This document shows positions 1 through 11,587 of a stretch of 64,000 bases of DNA, in pieces. A program made the translations under genes and the position numbers. The notes under the pieces are model-generated. The model did no database searches and was not told the origin of the DNA. It saw only the letters and a program-made list of their open reading frames with translations. Each line of letters opens with the position of its first letter. The stretch's first letter is position 1. The DNA is from Rhizophagus clarus (lineage: Eukaryota > Glomeromycota > Glomeromycetes > Glomerales > Glomeraceae): contig BLAL01000020.1 of assembly GCA_015698045.1 (NCBI GenBank), forward strand, positions 806,001 to 870,000. The letters are read 5' to 3'.

Positions 1-515
1 GTACTGAACTGACCAAATTTTTACTAAATTACTATTAAACTTAGTAAAGTTACTGAAATTTAAACTTATATAGCTCATGCTATAGTAATCTGATTTGAAA
101 AATCTTTCTATTATATGAAAAAGCATTGTTCAAACTATAATTTTACAGAAAAAAATTATAAATATATATTAATTAATTTTTTTTTCTATTATATTCATTT
201 GAAATTATATGATAAAAAGTGGTGACTTTAGACTGTGTGCATTATATATAAAAAAAAATTATTACAAAAGAGAAAATGATAATGAAAATTTATAATATAT
301 AACAAACTATTAATCTACTTAATTTATATAAGCATTATATTAAAAATTTGTTTTTTTAACTACATGGTAAAATATTCAACTATGATTACACAAAATTATT
401 TTAATTAATGATTGATGAATTTCTGCTGATTAATAATATTTAGGTAAAATTAAATTCATTAAATAATAAAATTAATAAAAAATAAAACTTTTTATTAGAT
501 AAAAAAGAAGTATTA
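1..515. other. A/T-rich DNA without a visible gene
   Basis: Very A/T-rich sequence with short homopolymers. No frame on either strand shows protein-like composition. It is left-hand flank of the MITE that begins at 516. Confidence 0.6.
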
Positions 516-1358
516 CAGTCAACTCTCTCTATAGTCACACATTTGGGACAGTCTATATTTGGTGACTATGATGAGATATGACTATAAGCAATAAAATCTT
601 ATAATTAAATCAGTAATTTTGGCTAGAATTATATAAAAATTGTAATAATTTTGGTTAAATATTCACATCATAGTAATTTTGTCAATTTTATTCCAATTAT
701 TATGGATTTATAGCCATTAGATTCCTCTTAATAAGACGATTCTAATGAGCCTAAGATCATTAAAATCTGATCACTTGAACCCGTAATAATAAAATACAGT
801 CAAAATATTTAATATTACACGAATTTTACATATAAAAAATGCTGATCTAGTCTTTAAAATCGAATTTCTCAGTCAATATCAATCCAATCATTATAAAATT
901 ATTACCATTAGCTTTCTCTCGATGAGACGAGTCTAATGAGCCTAAGATCATTAAAATCTGATCACTACCCATAGTAATTAAATACAGTCAAAATATTTAA
1001 TGTTATGCGAATTTTACATATATAAAATGCTGATTTGGTCTTTAAAATTGAATTTCTTGGTCAATATTAATCCAATCATTATAAAATTACTACCATCTGA
1101 TTCCTTTCAATGAGATGAACCTAATGAGCTAAAGGTCATTAAAATCTGATCATTAGATCATAGAATAATTATATTTTAATAAATATCTTTTTATAATTGC
1201 ATATATATAAAATTTTTAAAAAAAGATGTAATAGTGACTATAGATAGTTTATGACTATAAACGATAGTTTTTATATATGAAAATTTGGGACACTCAACCA
1301 AGGTGACTATATAGGGTAATGTGACTATAACAGAGGTGACTATAAAGGGAGTTGACTG
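516..1358. mobile_element. Pogo-like MITE (843 bp) with TA target duplication
   Basis: The left end reads CAGTCAACTCTCTCTATAG and the right end is its near-perfect inverted complement (GGGAGTTGACTG). TA lies on both sides (514-515 and 1359-1360). No transposase is inside, so it would be non-autonomous. The interior holds three diverged direct copies of a unit of about 190 bp, starting near 714, 905 and 1093 and sharing the phrase TCATTAAAATCTGATCA. The CAG...CTCTATA ends resemble pogo-type MITEs; that assignment is from general knowledge of the family, while the inverted repeats and TA are seen directly. Confidence 0.8.
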
Positions 1359-1366
1359 TATATATA

Positions 1367-3005
1367 CACTCCCGCACAAAAAGTTTAGGACCACTCTTAT
1401 GATTAATGTAAACAATACCTAAACAGTAAAATTTATATATTTGTGTAATCTAAATGAAAACTATTTATGACGTATATTAATTAATAATGTTTATTACACA
1501 AAGCTTAGCCTCCTTTTTTTATTTTTAAACACAAAATGGTTAAGACAAGAGAACTAATAGATTTTGAACGTGAAAAGGTTATTGGTTTTTACGAAGCTGG
1601 TGACTCTAAAAGAGCCATTTCAAGTAAAACAGGCTATGGCAAAACCACCATTCATAATATAATAGCAAAATATCACGAAACAGGCGTTATTACTGTTGCT
1701 TCTCGAAGTGGCTGTCCAAAAAAATTAACAGACTAGGATAAATGTCACCTTAAGGTTATTATTAACAAAAACTGGCGTGAACCTGTAGAAAAAATAAGAA
1801 AAGTTTTTGCTGAATCTACTGGAAATGATTTAAGTAGGCGTATTATGCAACAAATATTGTATGAAATGGGTTATAACAGTCGCACAGTCCTTAGAAAACC
1901 TTATATCAGCCAACAAAACTGAAAAATACGCTTAAACTGGACTCGTGAAAGGCGTTTATGGACTATAAACGATTGGAAAAAAATTGTGTGGAGTGATGAA
2001 TTACGATTCACCTTATTTTAAAATGATAGAAAAATTCAGGTATGGCACTTTCAGAGGGAAAAATATGATATTGATTACCTTGTTCCTACAATGAAACATG
2101 GTGGAGGTGGAATTATGATGTGGAGGTGTTTTTCATGATTTGGGTTGGGTCCTTTAGTTAGGATTGATGGTTGAGTTAATAGTCAAAGATATATAGAAGA
2201 GATACTTGACTATCATGTAATACCATTTTTAGAAAAATTTAAAGAAGAAAATGGTAATTGTTTATTCCAGCAAGATAACGCGCCTATTCACATTAGTGCA
2301 AGGATGAAAAATTTCATGGAAGAAATGGAAATAAATTTATTACCATGGCCAGGACAAAGTCCCGACCTCAACCCTATCGAACATCTATGGGATGAGCTTG
2401 AGAGGCGCATACGAGCAAAGCAAAACAATCCAAAAAATGTAGGAGTACTGGAGGCACTTCTTCAAGAATGTTGGTCAGAAATTTCATGTGAGGTTTATCA
2501 AAAGCTTGTAGAAAGCATGAATCGTAAAATTGAAGCAGTTATAAAAGCTCATGGGTATCCCACAAGATACTGAGGAATGTTTTTATTATATTTTCATAAT
2601 ATAAGTTGTGTAAATTGATTTTTTTTATTTATTTTTCCATTAAAATTAAGCATTTTTTATTATAATAACTTAGTTTTTAATTTTATTAAATTATAGGCTG
2701 GAAAACTTTTTTTATATATTGTATATAACAGAAGGTTTAATTAAAAAAAGTTTTGTTTTTTATTTTTATACGAACTTTTTTTTCTTTTTTATAAATCACG
2801 TGAAATAAATATAGATCACGTGATATTGCGGTATCTAATTACTGATAATTTTATTTTTTATTTTTAATTAATAATAATAAGTTGTTCTTTATTCATTAAA
2901 GTAATTATAAATAATTTTTCACTGCTTGATAAAATATTGGATCATTAAAAAAAGCCATTTTTTTTACAACACATCAGGTGGTCCTAAACTTTTTGCGCGA
3001 GAGTA
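1367..3005 (+). mobile_element. Tc1/mariner-type transposon with 28 bp TIRs (decayed)
   Basis: Terminal inverted repeats of about 28 bp at 1367-1394 and 2978-3005 share the core CAAAAAGTTTAGGACCAC and differ at a few outer bases. TA flanks both sides (1365-1366 and 3006-3007), the usual Tc1/mariner target duplication. The only gene is a transposase pseudogene. The element starts just six bases from the right TA of the MITE at 516-1358. The ends are well kept while the gene is broken, so movement would need a transposase from elsewhere. Confidence 0.9.
1536..2573 (+). pseudogene. Tc1-like transposase, DD34E, with five in-frame stops
   Basis: One reading frame runs from ATG 1536 to TGA 2571 (345 codons, close to the usual Tc1 length). 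The N-terminus has a helix-turn-helix (KRAISSKTGYGKTTIHNII). Catalytic blocks are visible: VWSDELRF (first Asp), FQQDNAP (second Asp) and NPIEHLWDELE (Glu), with 34 residues between the second Asp and the Glu. The frame is interrupted by TAG 1734, TGA 1920, TAA 2019, TGA 2136 and TGA 2172 but keeps phase throughout, so decay was by point mutation. TGA 2136 sits where family members usually have Trp (CFS-W-FG), as expected from a G-to-A change. It would cut and paste the surrounding element at TA sites if intact. Confidence 0.9.
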
Positions 3006-3434
3006 TAGAAAAGATACTATGACTTATAATAATATATGATATTTTATTAATATATTACTAATTAATCTACTTTTATATATTGCATTTAAGAGTTTTTATA
3101 TTGAATAACAAGAACCTTTATTAAGTATCACAAACTTTAACTATTAATATTTTTTTTTATTTTTTTATTAAGAAATAATTTAATTTTTTTTTTATTTTTT
3201 ATTTTTTTTTTATTAAGAAATAATTTAATATTTTTTTTTAGACTATTTCTATTTGTACACTAATGTATTTATACACGGGTTATGTGATCGGTATAAAATT
3301 TTCTTTTATAGAAATATTATTACACAAAATTCCAATTACGGTTATTTTGAAAAATAAGAAAAAATTTTTTGTGGAATGAGTATTGCCTAAAAAGAAAGGT
3401 CAATGTCATACAATAGCCTAATATGGTAATTTTT
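3006..3434. other. A/T-rich spacer with minisatellite-like units
   Basis: Repeated ATTAAGAAATAATTTAAT units separated by T tracts occupy about 3160-3240. No gene is visible. Confidence 0.55.
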
Positions 3435-3600
3435 AAAATTCTGGCCGAAATTATAAAAAATTATGGGTATGACATATAATATATGACAAATAGGATTTTT
3501 AACATGAAAAAATTCTGTTCCTGAAATACTTATAGAAAAATGAAAAAGGGAGGGTGTGACACAGGGTGATAAATAATAGTCACATGATCGTGGTTTTGCA
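3435..3600. repeat. Dispersed repeat core (GTGTGACAC...GGGTGA family), copy 1
   Basis: Begins at a GGCCGAAATTAT motif and ends at GGGTGTGACACAGGGTGAT followed by TCACATGAT. The same ordered motifs recur near 5384-5550, 27612-27770 and 37730-37880. No coding potential. Probably the interior of a non-autonomous transposon family. Confidence 0.6.
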
Positions 3601-3609
3601 CATTAGTAA

Positions 3610-3910
3610 AATTTTCTTTTTTTTATTTTTTATTAAGAAATAATTTAATATATTTTTTTTTATTAAGAAATAATTTAATATTTTTTTTTTTTTATTAAGA
3701 AATAATTTAATATTTTTTTTTTTTTTATTATTAAGAAATAATTTAATATTTTTTTTTTTTTTATTAAGAAATAATTTAATATTTTTTTTTTTTATTAAGA
3801 AATAATTTAATATTTATTTTTTTGAAATAATTTAATATTTTTTTTTTATTTTTTTTTTAAGAAGTAATTTAATTTGTTTTTTTTTTATTTTTTATTAAAA
3901 AATAATTTGA
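3610..3910. repeat. ATTAAGAAATAATTTAATA(T)n minisatellite
   Basis: Seven or eight copies of TTATTAAGAAATAATTTAAT, each followed by a run of 8-16 T residues, giving a period of about 30-40 bp. Related units lie at 3160-3240. Confidence 0.75.
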
Positions 3911-4884
3911 AGATCTGACATATGCTATAATAAAAAAAGACTAGAAAGAAATTAATTTAAAAAAAATATTTTAACATTTCTTTTTTTTAATTTTATAGAA
4001 AATAAAGTATTTTATTAAAAGTTCTATACTTTTAAATTAATAATTATTTAAAAATAATGGGATAGAATAAATAGAATTAGAATATATTGTAGAAAAAGTA
4101 AAATATATGGATGGCAAGTATAATCATAAGCTGGGTAGTGCAAATCTTTTTAATATTTATGAAAATTTTTTGATTATAAAGATAGATATTTTATAGGTAA
4201 GATGAAAAGTTGTAGAGTATGGGGAGGTGTCGAGTAGAGTATAGTCACATCAATATAGCAATCATTCTTATATCACCTTGCTGATCATTACCGATCATAT
4301 AGTAAATTTGGTGATATTAGACTTTAAAGCTTTGGGCGAAGTCACAGAAGTTTGGGCGAAGCTTGAAACTTTTATGAGCTATAATTTAAAGTTGCCTTAA
4401 AGTTAATTGCCAAAGTAATCAAATGTAATTTTAGGTAATCAAGAAGTTATGGCTAAAATTGCATTTGCAATTATATTATTATAATCTGTATAATAAATAT
4501 AAACTTTCAAAACGTTATTTCTCAATCAATTTTTTACAAATATTTATGAAATTACTACCAAAATGTTGGTCTTGTTAAGACAAATCCAATAAGCTATAAA
4601 ACATCAAATTCTGATTACTGGTTGTTGCAATATTATCAAATTATTACTAATTATTAAAATTCAGCCAATTTTTGGGTTTTAGTCAATTTTTGGATTTGAA
4701 AACATTAATGTTTGGGCATTTGTATGAATTTGATAACAAATAAATAAATTATATAACTAAATTTTTGCTAATTGCTTTCAATTTTTTTTTATAAATAGTC
4801 TAAAAATTGTAAGAAAATTCTTTATTTTTGAAAATTAAATTATTTAACATACAATTCTAATAAAATTTAATATAATTATAGTAA

Positions 4885-5056
4885 GGGCAGTGACATATAT
4901 TAGCTAATATTTTAGGGGGTGGGGGGGTAAGCGAAAATCTTAGGTTACACAATTTTTAAAAATATGATTGGTTGCACATGACCAAGATATCTTACCTGGG
5001 GGTGGGGGGGTAAGCGCCTATAGTAAAAAAATATTAGCTAATATATGTCACTGCCC
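4885..5056. mobile_element. Small MITE (172 bp), PIF/Harbinger-like TSD
   Basis: Near-perfect 28 bp inverted repeats start GGGCAGTGACATATATTAGC at 4885 and end with the complement at 5056. The trinucleotide TAA is found immediately outside both ends, which fits the three-base TWA duplications of PIF/Harbinger elements. Inside are two copies of a G-run phrase (GGGGGTGGGGGG followed by TAAGCG). Confidence 0.7.
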
Positions 5057-5336
5057 TAAATTTAAACTATTATTAAGCTGCTTGTAAGTTTTGAGTATAT
5101 ATTATTATGTAGAATTGTTTAATTAAAACTAATTAATTTAATTATATCGATGTGATAAAATTGAATAAATGATTAATAAATGATTGACAAATGATCGGCA
5201 AAATTGTGATAAAATAGGGATGTCCGCTATGCTAGCCACATCACATATCTGATATACCCATGTGATGTGACGCGTCTGCCAGCGTAACATATCTCAAGTG
5301 ATAAATAAACAGACCGGTCTAAGCCTTTCTATATAT

Positions 5337-5567
5337 GGGGGTCGTCTAAAGCGGGGGTAAGTCGCCCGATTTATACAGATTTTTGGCCCGCATTACGGCA
5401 TTAAGAAATTGCGAATGTGATAAATAGTGGTGTGACATATAGGATTTTATTAACTGAAAAATTTCTAAGTCGCCAGAATACTTAATAAAAATGAAAGAGT
5501 AGAGGGTGTGACACGGGTGACAAATATTTTACTATTATCACGTGATTTGCCCGCTTTAGACATCCCC
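5337..5567. mobile_element. MITE with GGGG(T/A)YGTCTAAAGCGGG ends, TATATAT flanks
   Basis: The left end GGGGGTCGTCTAAAGCGGG is matched in reverse by CCCGCTTTAGACATCCCC at the right, with TATATAT on both outer sides, either a target duplication or an insertion in a TA tract. The interior carries the dispersed core (GGCCCGCATTA, GTGTGACACGGGTGACAAA, TCACGTGAT). It is nested in the 4204-5682 element. Confidence 0.6.
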
Positions 5568-5682
5568 TATATATGGTATATTTACTATGTAAATCATTCA
5601 TGCATATTATTCATCATCTGAGTATAATGTCACATGGGAGTTATACTCTACTCAACACCTCCCTCATACTCTACAACTTTTC

Positions 5683-6742
5683 GTATCATTGATATATGAA
5701 TATTAATCTTGGAGTATCACCACTGGTGATTATCATCACTTGCCACGCCAAAAATTATTTCAGCCAGAGTTAAAAATCACTTGTTAAAAAAATTTTTAAT
5801 TTAAATAAATTTAAATTAAATAAGTAAAATAAATGTATCAACCATACTAAAATTTTTTAAAAAAATTTTTTTTTAAGATCAAAAAAAACGGTTCTCTTAT
5901 AAATGTATTTTTTCTCAAAAACTATCTGAAAAATGGCCTTTTTGACCTAAGGGAAACTTGTTCAACTCTACTCATAAATTTACATATATAATAGTATTGT
6001 TATATTATGAACAGATCAATATTTCATTCAAAATCAAAAAAATTTCTAGGTGCGGCGGCGATTTTTTGACATTCCCATTTTTTTTACTTAGTTACTTTTT
6101 TTTTAGCCAATCAGATCAATAACCAGGTAAAGATTCATGATACAAATCAACTAGTGTGTGTATAATTTTTATTATTTAACACTTTGTTGTATTAATGCTT
6201 TATTTATTACTGCTGTTATAAATGAACATAATCATTCAATGATACCTTTTATTATTCAATTTATGGAGTTTTGTGTAATATGATATGGTCATATTTTCAA
6301 TGGTTTACATGCTATAAAATAAAAGTTATCATAAAGTTTTTCTTTTTTTTAATTATTATTTATCGACATTACATAATTTATCTTTATTGTCTTTTTATTA
6401 TACGTGAAATTATATAAATTGTGCAAGGTTTTTTTAAGTAAATTCGAAATAAAACAAAAATCGAAAAAAACGAAATACAAATAAAAAAACGAAATAATAA
6501 TCGAAATAAAATATATAAAAAAAAAATTCGGGAATATATTACCTAATAAGCTATGTTATTTGTAATTATGACTACTTAATTTGGTTCAAATTTAAAATTC
6601 TTATGATTATTCTTAATGTACCCCGATCGAGAGAGATAAAAATATCTTACATTTTCTCTTAATTAACAATTTTGACGATTCGAAAAAAAAAAGAAAAAAA
6701 AAAAAAAAAAAGTAATGTACAAAGGTCGGTTTGGCGATTGTT
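5683..6742. other. No gene seen
   Basis: A/T-rich, with an A-rich tract at about 6686-6711. A short G/C-rich patch begins near 6720, just before the small ORF at 6743. Confidence 0.5.
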
Positions 6743-6841
6743 ATGTGGGAGAAACTGGTGTCGGTATTTCTTCTTTTCCTTCATTTATCTCCAGCAGCCA
6801 AGTTTTTAGGCTTCGTGGGAGGAAGGTTCGTTTCTCCGTAA
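6743..6841 (+). CDS. Possible first exon or tiny ORF with signal-peptide-like sequence
   Basis: ATG 6743 opens a 32-codon frame, MWEKLVSVFLLFLHLSP then AAKFLGFVGGRFVSP, ending at TAA 6839. A charged start, a hydrophobic core and an AAK cleavage-like site resemble a secretion signal. The patch is clearly richer in G/C than its surroundings. The terminal TCCGTAATT could be a weak 5' splice site, so this may be only a first exon; I could not find a following exon. I do not recognise the protein. It could also be chance. Confidence 0.25.
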   Translation: MWEKLVSVFLLFLHLSPAAKFLGFVGGRFVSP

Positions 6842-7914
6842 TTAATTCGGATTTTAATGTTAGGGAAGTTTTTCGCAACACTTTATAATTCTTTATAATT
6901 ATTTGTTGCTTTATTATTTAATTTTTTGGCAATAAAGAAAAAATGAACCCTATTTATACGTTTTTTGATGGAAGTTATCTTTAGTTGATTTGTACGGTTT
7001 CCGATAAATACCAGTTTTCTAAATACGATACAATCATGCAAGAGGTATCACATACATGAATCCAGCATATGACGATCATTTTCATTAAGATGCGCGAACG
7101 ATTGGAATTTTCTGTTCATAATATGACGAATGTGACTGGTTCCAAAAATTTAAATAATTATTGATTTTAACAAAATTAATTAATTGATTTAATAATTTAT
7201 ACGGATAAGGATTAATGTGTACTGATATGGAAATGATTTTTTTTTTTTGCGAAATAAACAAGTAGTATCTGATATAAAAGTTCACACCGAATAATTTCGA
7301 TTATGGCTGGGCCATTGGAGTTGTTTATTACACAATAAAGAAAATTCTCATTGAATTGTTTTTATCTGTGTCAAGCAAGTATATTGATTGTTCTATTCAT
7401 GCAAACAAATGACTGGATAATCAATTAATTAGAAGTCAATTGCTACAAGTTCTTATTCTATATTTGGAATCATATTGTTTTATTGTATTAATTATATTGG
7501 AAAATTTGATAAGAAATTTTTGATGTATTGATATATCCGATATAGGAAAGCTCGCATCTGGAGTTTGTTTTTTCAAAAAAAAAACCCTGTATCAGATGTA
7601 TGCGCGCGAAATTATTTACAAACGAATAATTAAAATAAATGCGTTATTAAATAAATGCGATATTAAAATAATCAACTGCTATTATTAGATAGATATGAAC
7701 ATAATTAAATACAAATAATAAACTTATTTCTTCCATACTTATTCTATTCGTATACCGGCATCGTTCAATTGCGTTCGCATATATCTACCTTGTAATACAT
7801 ATCAACTTTTCCAAGTTCTATTTTTAAATTTATGTTTTAAACGACAACTAACCTTTTATGGCATTGGTTTTTTTAAATAAATTATTATTTAGAACACGCA
7901 AATTTCCAAATGAA
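6842..7914. other. No gene seen
   Basis: A/T-rich sequence with no protein-like frame and no repeat shared with the rest of the window that I could detect. Confidence 0.5.
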
Positions 7915-8868
7915 GGTTTCGAAAGTTCTTTGCTTGTAATTAAAAAAATCATGCGATATATTCCTTGGCATTTTTGTTTCACATGCTTATAATTTTCGCG
8001 TGGCAATTGAATTTCGTATTGTATTTACAGTAAATAATCACGCGCCAATATATATTGTTTTTCCTATCTCATTCGACTTATTATATAAAGTTAACGAGAT
8101 AAGGAAAATTTTTTCCTTTTTTTCCTTCATGAACAAGTTATTAAGTTATTTTAACTGCAAGTGTCACTGGTAAATAAATTTTCAGAAATCATATTTTTAA
8201 TTCACGAATTCACACGAATTAGCACGTTTTTATCAATAGTGCCACGAAAAGTTTATCATTAGAATGGGTTAGAACAAATCACTTTCTTTTTAATTCAATC
8301 ACAGGAAAAAAAAAAAAAATGCTGATACCTTTTTTGTGTTGGACACAAAATTTTACTTACATAATATGTATGTACTATTTCTTAATAATTTTTTACCACG
8401 GTATTTTTTATTTTTCGGAATTATAAGGTTTATTATTCTATTACTCTAAATTTCGCTGCCTACCCAAATTAACATGTTTCGCCTAACTATTCGATAAACT
8501 ACCGCATGTCGTATAAAACCTCATACGTTAGAAGTAGCAAACTACAGTAACTTGAACTTATTGAAAATATTTATCAACACCTCGAATTCCTTATCTGAAA
8601 ACATGTTTTTCAATTTACGCTGTAAATTCTGCATGTGGATCCCCTGTACCCGTGTGACGAAAAAAGTAGTCATATTTGACGATCAGAATGATTATATCAA
8701 AATTTCGAAATTTCACGATATCCCGGAACTCTAAAATTCTTTATTATTTTATTTTTTTTTTTACTGAGAATGTTTTTGAGATAAAAAGAAGAAATAATTT
8801 ACCCAAATTTAATCTATTTGTATTGATCATCTATTTCCTTTGATAAGAACTACTTTACCTTGGGCTGA

Positions 8869-8920
<52 letters not shown>

Positions 8921-9610
8921 GAAAATAAAAATAAACATTTAAACAACGGAGTATGATCAATTTTTTTTTTTTTGAAGTAACGCCAATATGCATTCATTGG
9001 AGTTTCCGTATGTAATGTATTTTTAATAATTATTAATAAATTATAATTTGAAACTAGCTAAAATTAAAAAAGAAAGAAAGATTTTTAGAGTTTTCGTGCC
9101 ACTTTTATTTTGTGTGTGAGAAATAATTTGTAAAATTATACTATACATCTCCTGTAATATTTCACATATGATTGTGATCAAATATTTATTTAATTCCGTA
9201 AAATATATTATGTTTTTATAATAACGGCATAAAAATAACTTTTTGGATCCTTGTTCTTTGTTCTTTTTACAGAACTTTAATATCATAATAAATCGTATAT
9301 GATATCATTTCGGCTGAAACTATTGTTCTCCTTTGCATATTTGCGTAATTGTTTATAAACGCCGAGAACAAACATATGGAAGCTCTTTACTTTATCTTTA
9401 CTACAAATCAAAAAGGAAATCGGAAATTATGGCCCGCATTATGATTGTTTGGCCTGTTTTATTATGATCTTGGCCGGAATTATAATTCGTATCTTCAGTA
9501 CTACAATAAAAAAAAAAAAATTTTTTTTTTTTTTATTAATTTTACTTTAGTTCCCTGAATTTCCTTATTTTTAAAATTAGAAATTCATTTTAAATTCCGT
9601 GTGAATTCTA
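7915..9610. repeat. Segmental duplication, part X, copy 1
   Basis: Matches 34400-35555 in the same orientation. Shared anchors include AATTTTCGCGTGG, CGCCAATATGCATTCATTGG, TTCTTTTTACAGAACTTTA and AGGAAATCGGAAATTATGG. A 45 bp pure A tract (8875-8919) is present here and much shorter in the other copy. I find no gene in it. Confidence 0.75.
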
Positions 9611-10339
9611 TTGATACACGATATATATTGTTTATCTATAAAAAAAATCATTATAATTGTAACAATCAACATATGCAATCTGGAATAACTCGCCCATAAA
9701 GGAACAAATTTTCCTTATCTCCTTTATTACCCGTTCATATTTTGCAGGAAAAACCGTTTCACGATAAGTCAAATAATATGAATATATTATTTACAGTATG
9801 TTGATAGAGCAAAAATGATTATATATTTCGTATCACAACGAACCCGTAAATTACGTTCGAAACAAAGAATTTCAAGTTTTTATCTGACTAACTATTTTTT
9901 TTTCTTTCACAGCATATTATAGTTACTGGTAATAATTCGAATGAACACATGACAAATTTATTGTTTACCTTGGAAACCTTTTTTTTTTTTGATAATTCTA
10001 AAAACTTTAAACCTTGAGCGAATTTTTACTTTTATTATTCTAGATTTATTGAATTTTTAAGTCATGAATAGATGAATTCACAAAAATTAAATTAAAAAAT
10101 TAAAATTTGTAGTTCTGTAACTTGTAATATAATATTATATTTGCCGACAATTTCGATAACGGTTTCGTTACTCTCCAAGTTAAAGATTATTGGTAATAAT
10201 ATGTCAATCATAAGTGAAATTTCATACTGTTTGTTAAAGTCATTTCTCTATTCACAAATTCTCTTTTTTTTTACATTTAACAATTTTAGGCACATTTTGG
10301 CGATATCTTTGAAGGAAGAACGATACTTAATATCAACTG

Positions 10340-11135
10340 AATAATTAATGCGGAGTGGTTATAGGTGGATACTTAAATAGAACGATTCACATAAAGGTAT
10401 TAACGGAGGTTTTTCTTCGATTGTTCTTAATTGTTCTTAATAATAAATAATGATCATAATTAATCTTTAATAAATTTTATCATTCCATTAGAAGCAAAAA
10501 TAGTTATCGAACCATTTGTCAATAACAAAAGTATATGATCGATATCAAGGAAAGTTAAGGTTTTATTTTCTTGTATAAATGAATAAAAGCAAGGGGCAAT
10601 TAATAAAAGAACCATTAATTTTTACTATCAAATAGCGAAAGAAATGAAGGAAGGAAAGCCTTAAACCTAAAAGGAGAAAGTGTAATGCTCAGATTATTTT
10701 ATAATTTAAAGAAATAATTTGAAATATTGCAAAATATTTTGTAAATTTCATAATATTCCATTATTCACAGAATTTTTCGATTTTTATTTTTATTTTTTAT
10801 CGTAAAGAATAATGAAATTTTGAATTTAATGTAAGGAAGAACTTTTATGTAATTTAGAGATGAGAATGAATTTTTGTATGAATTTTTATATGAAATTCGA
10901 ATAAAAAGATACACATTCAAATGTTCAAACGTGTCGACCAATATATTGAGAAATATATGATAATACGTAAAATTGGTTTTAAATGTGTTGCTTGTTTCGA
11001 GCCCGATGATGAAGTAAATAAAACTTCTATTACTTGTCAACGTCTCTAAATTATTTTAAAGTGGTGTGAATTATTTTGCAAGATAAAAAATTTTACACGT
11101 TCATTGAATATCGACGACACATATTTAAATTATTA
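10340..11135. repeat. Segmental duplication, part Y, copy 1
   Basis: Matches 32550-33240 in the same orientation (anchors GTGTAATGCTCAGATTATTT, GTAAAATTGGTTTTAAATGTG, TATTGAATATCGACGACA). Part Y follows part X here but precedes it in the other copy. No gene is recognised. Confidence 0.7.
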
Positions 11136-11317
11136 TTTGATTCGATCTTAACTCCGGCCAGAATTAACCATACTTCTGCCACGTTATCAATTATATGATA
11201 TATGGCCAAAGTTAGCCATCCCCACTAAAATTTCACAGCCGTGTGGCGACTGTGGCGTGTGCTGTGAAACCCTTACTGTACTTTGTAGCGAATTTTGATG
11301 TAACGAATTTCACAATA

Positions 11318-11585
11318 CAGTAGCCGCTAGATATAACGAACCTTCTGTGAATCTGATACTAACGAAAATAATTTTTCAGGTAAAAACCATCTTTTACAAA
11401 TTAAGGTCATGTGATCGTTCGGTATACCAGCAATTTATTATGTGATTTCGTTATTTCATGATGATCGGTCTATACCTTTATCCTCCTATCTTCGGTGCAA
11501 TTAATATAAAAAATAGGTTTGTGAAATTTGGTTCAGAGCAACAAGTTTTCAGCACAAACAGGTTCGTTATAACCAGTGGCGACTG
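11318..11585. mobile_element. Pogo-like MITE (268 bp) with TA flanks
   Basis: The left end CAGTAGCCGCTAGATATAAC is matched in reverse at the right end (GTTATAACCAGTGGCGACTG), with TA on both sides (11316-11317 and 11586-11587). There is no coding frame. More ACGAATTT phrases lie just outside (11287-11308 and 11706-11735), so it may sit within an older related element. Confidence 0.7.
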
Positions 11586-11587
11586 TA

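Larger units (their letters stand above)
4204..5682. mobile_element. 1.48 kb TIR element without transposase, host of nested MITEs
   Basis: The left end GAAAAGTTGTAGAGTATG...GAGGTGTCGAGTAGAGTATA (from 4204) is matched in reverse complement at 5641-5682 over about 40 bp with few mismatches. No convincing direct target duplication could be seen. The interior has no open frame of note and contains two smaller elements (4885-5056 and 5337-5567). It is best read as a non-autonomous DNA transposon of unknown superfamily. Confidence 0.65.

Noticed and set aside
1536..2573. TGA read as Trp (altered genetic code)
   Set aside because: Several TGA codons do fall at Trp positions, but TAG and TAA also interrupt the same genes, and the HMG-box and Top2-like genes use TGG for Trp and have no internal TGA.
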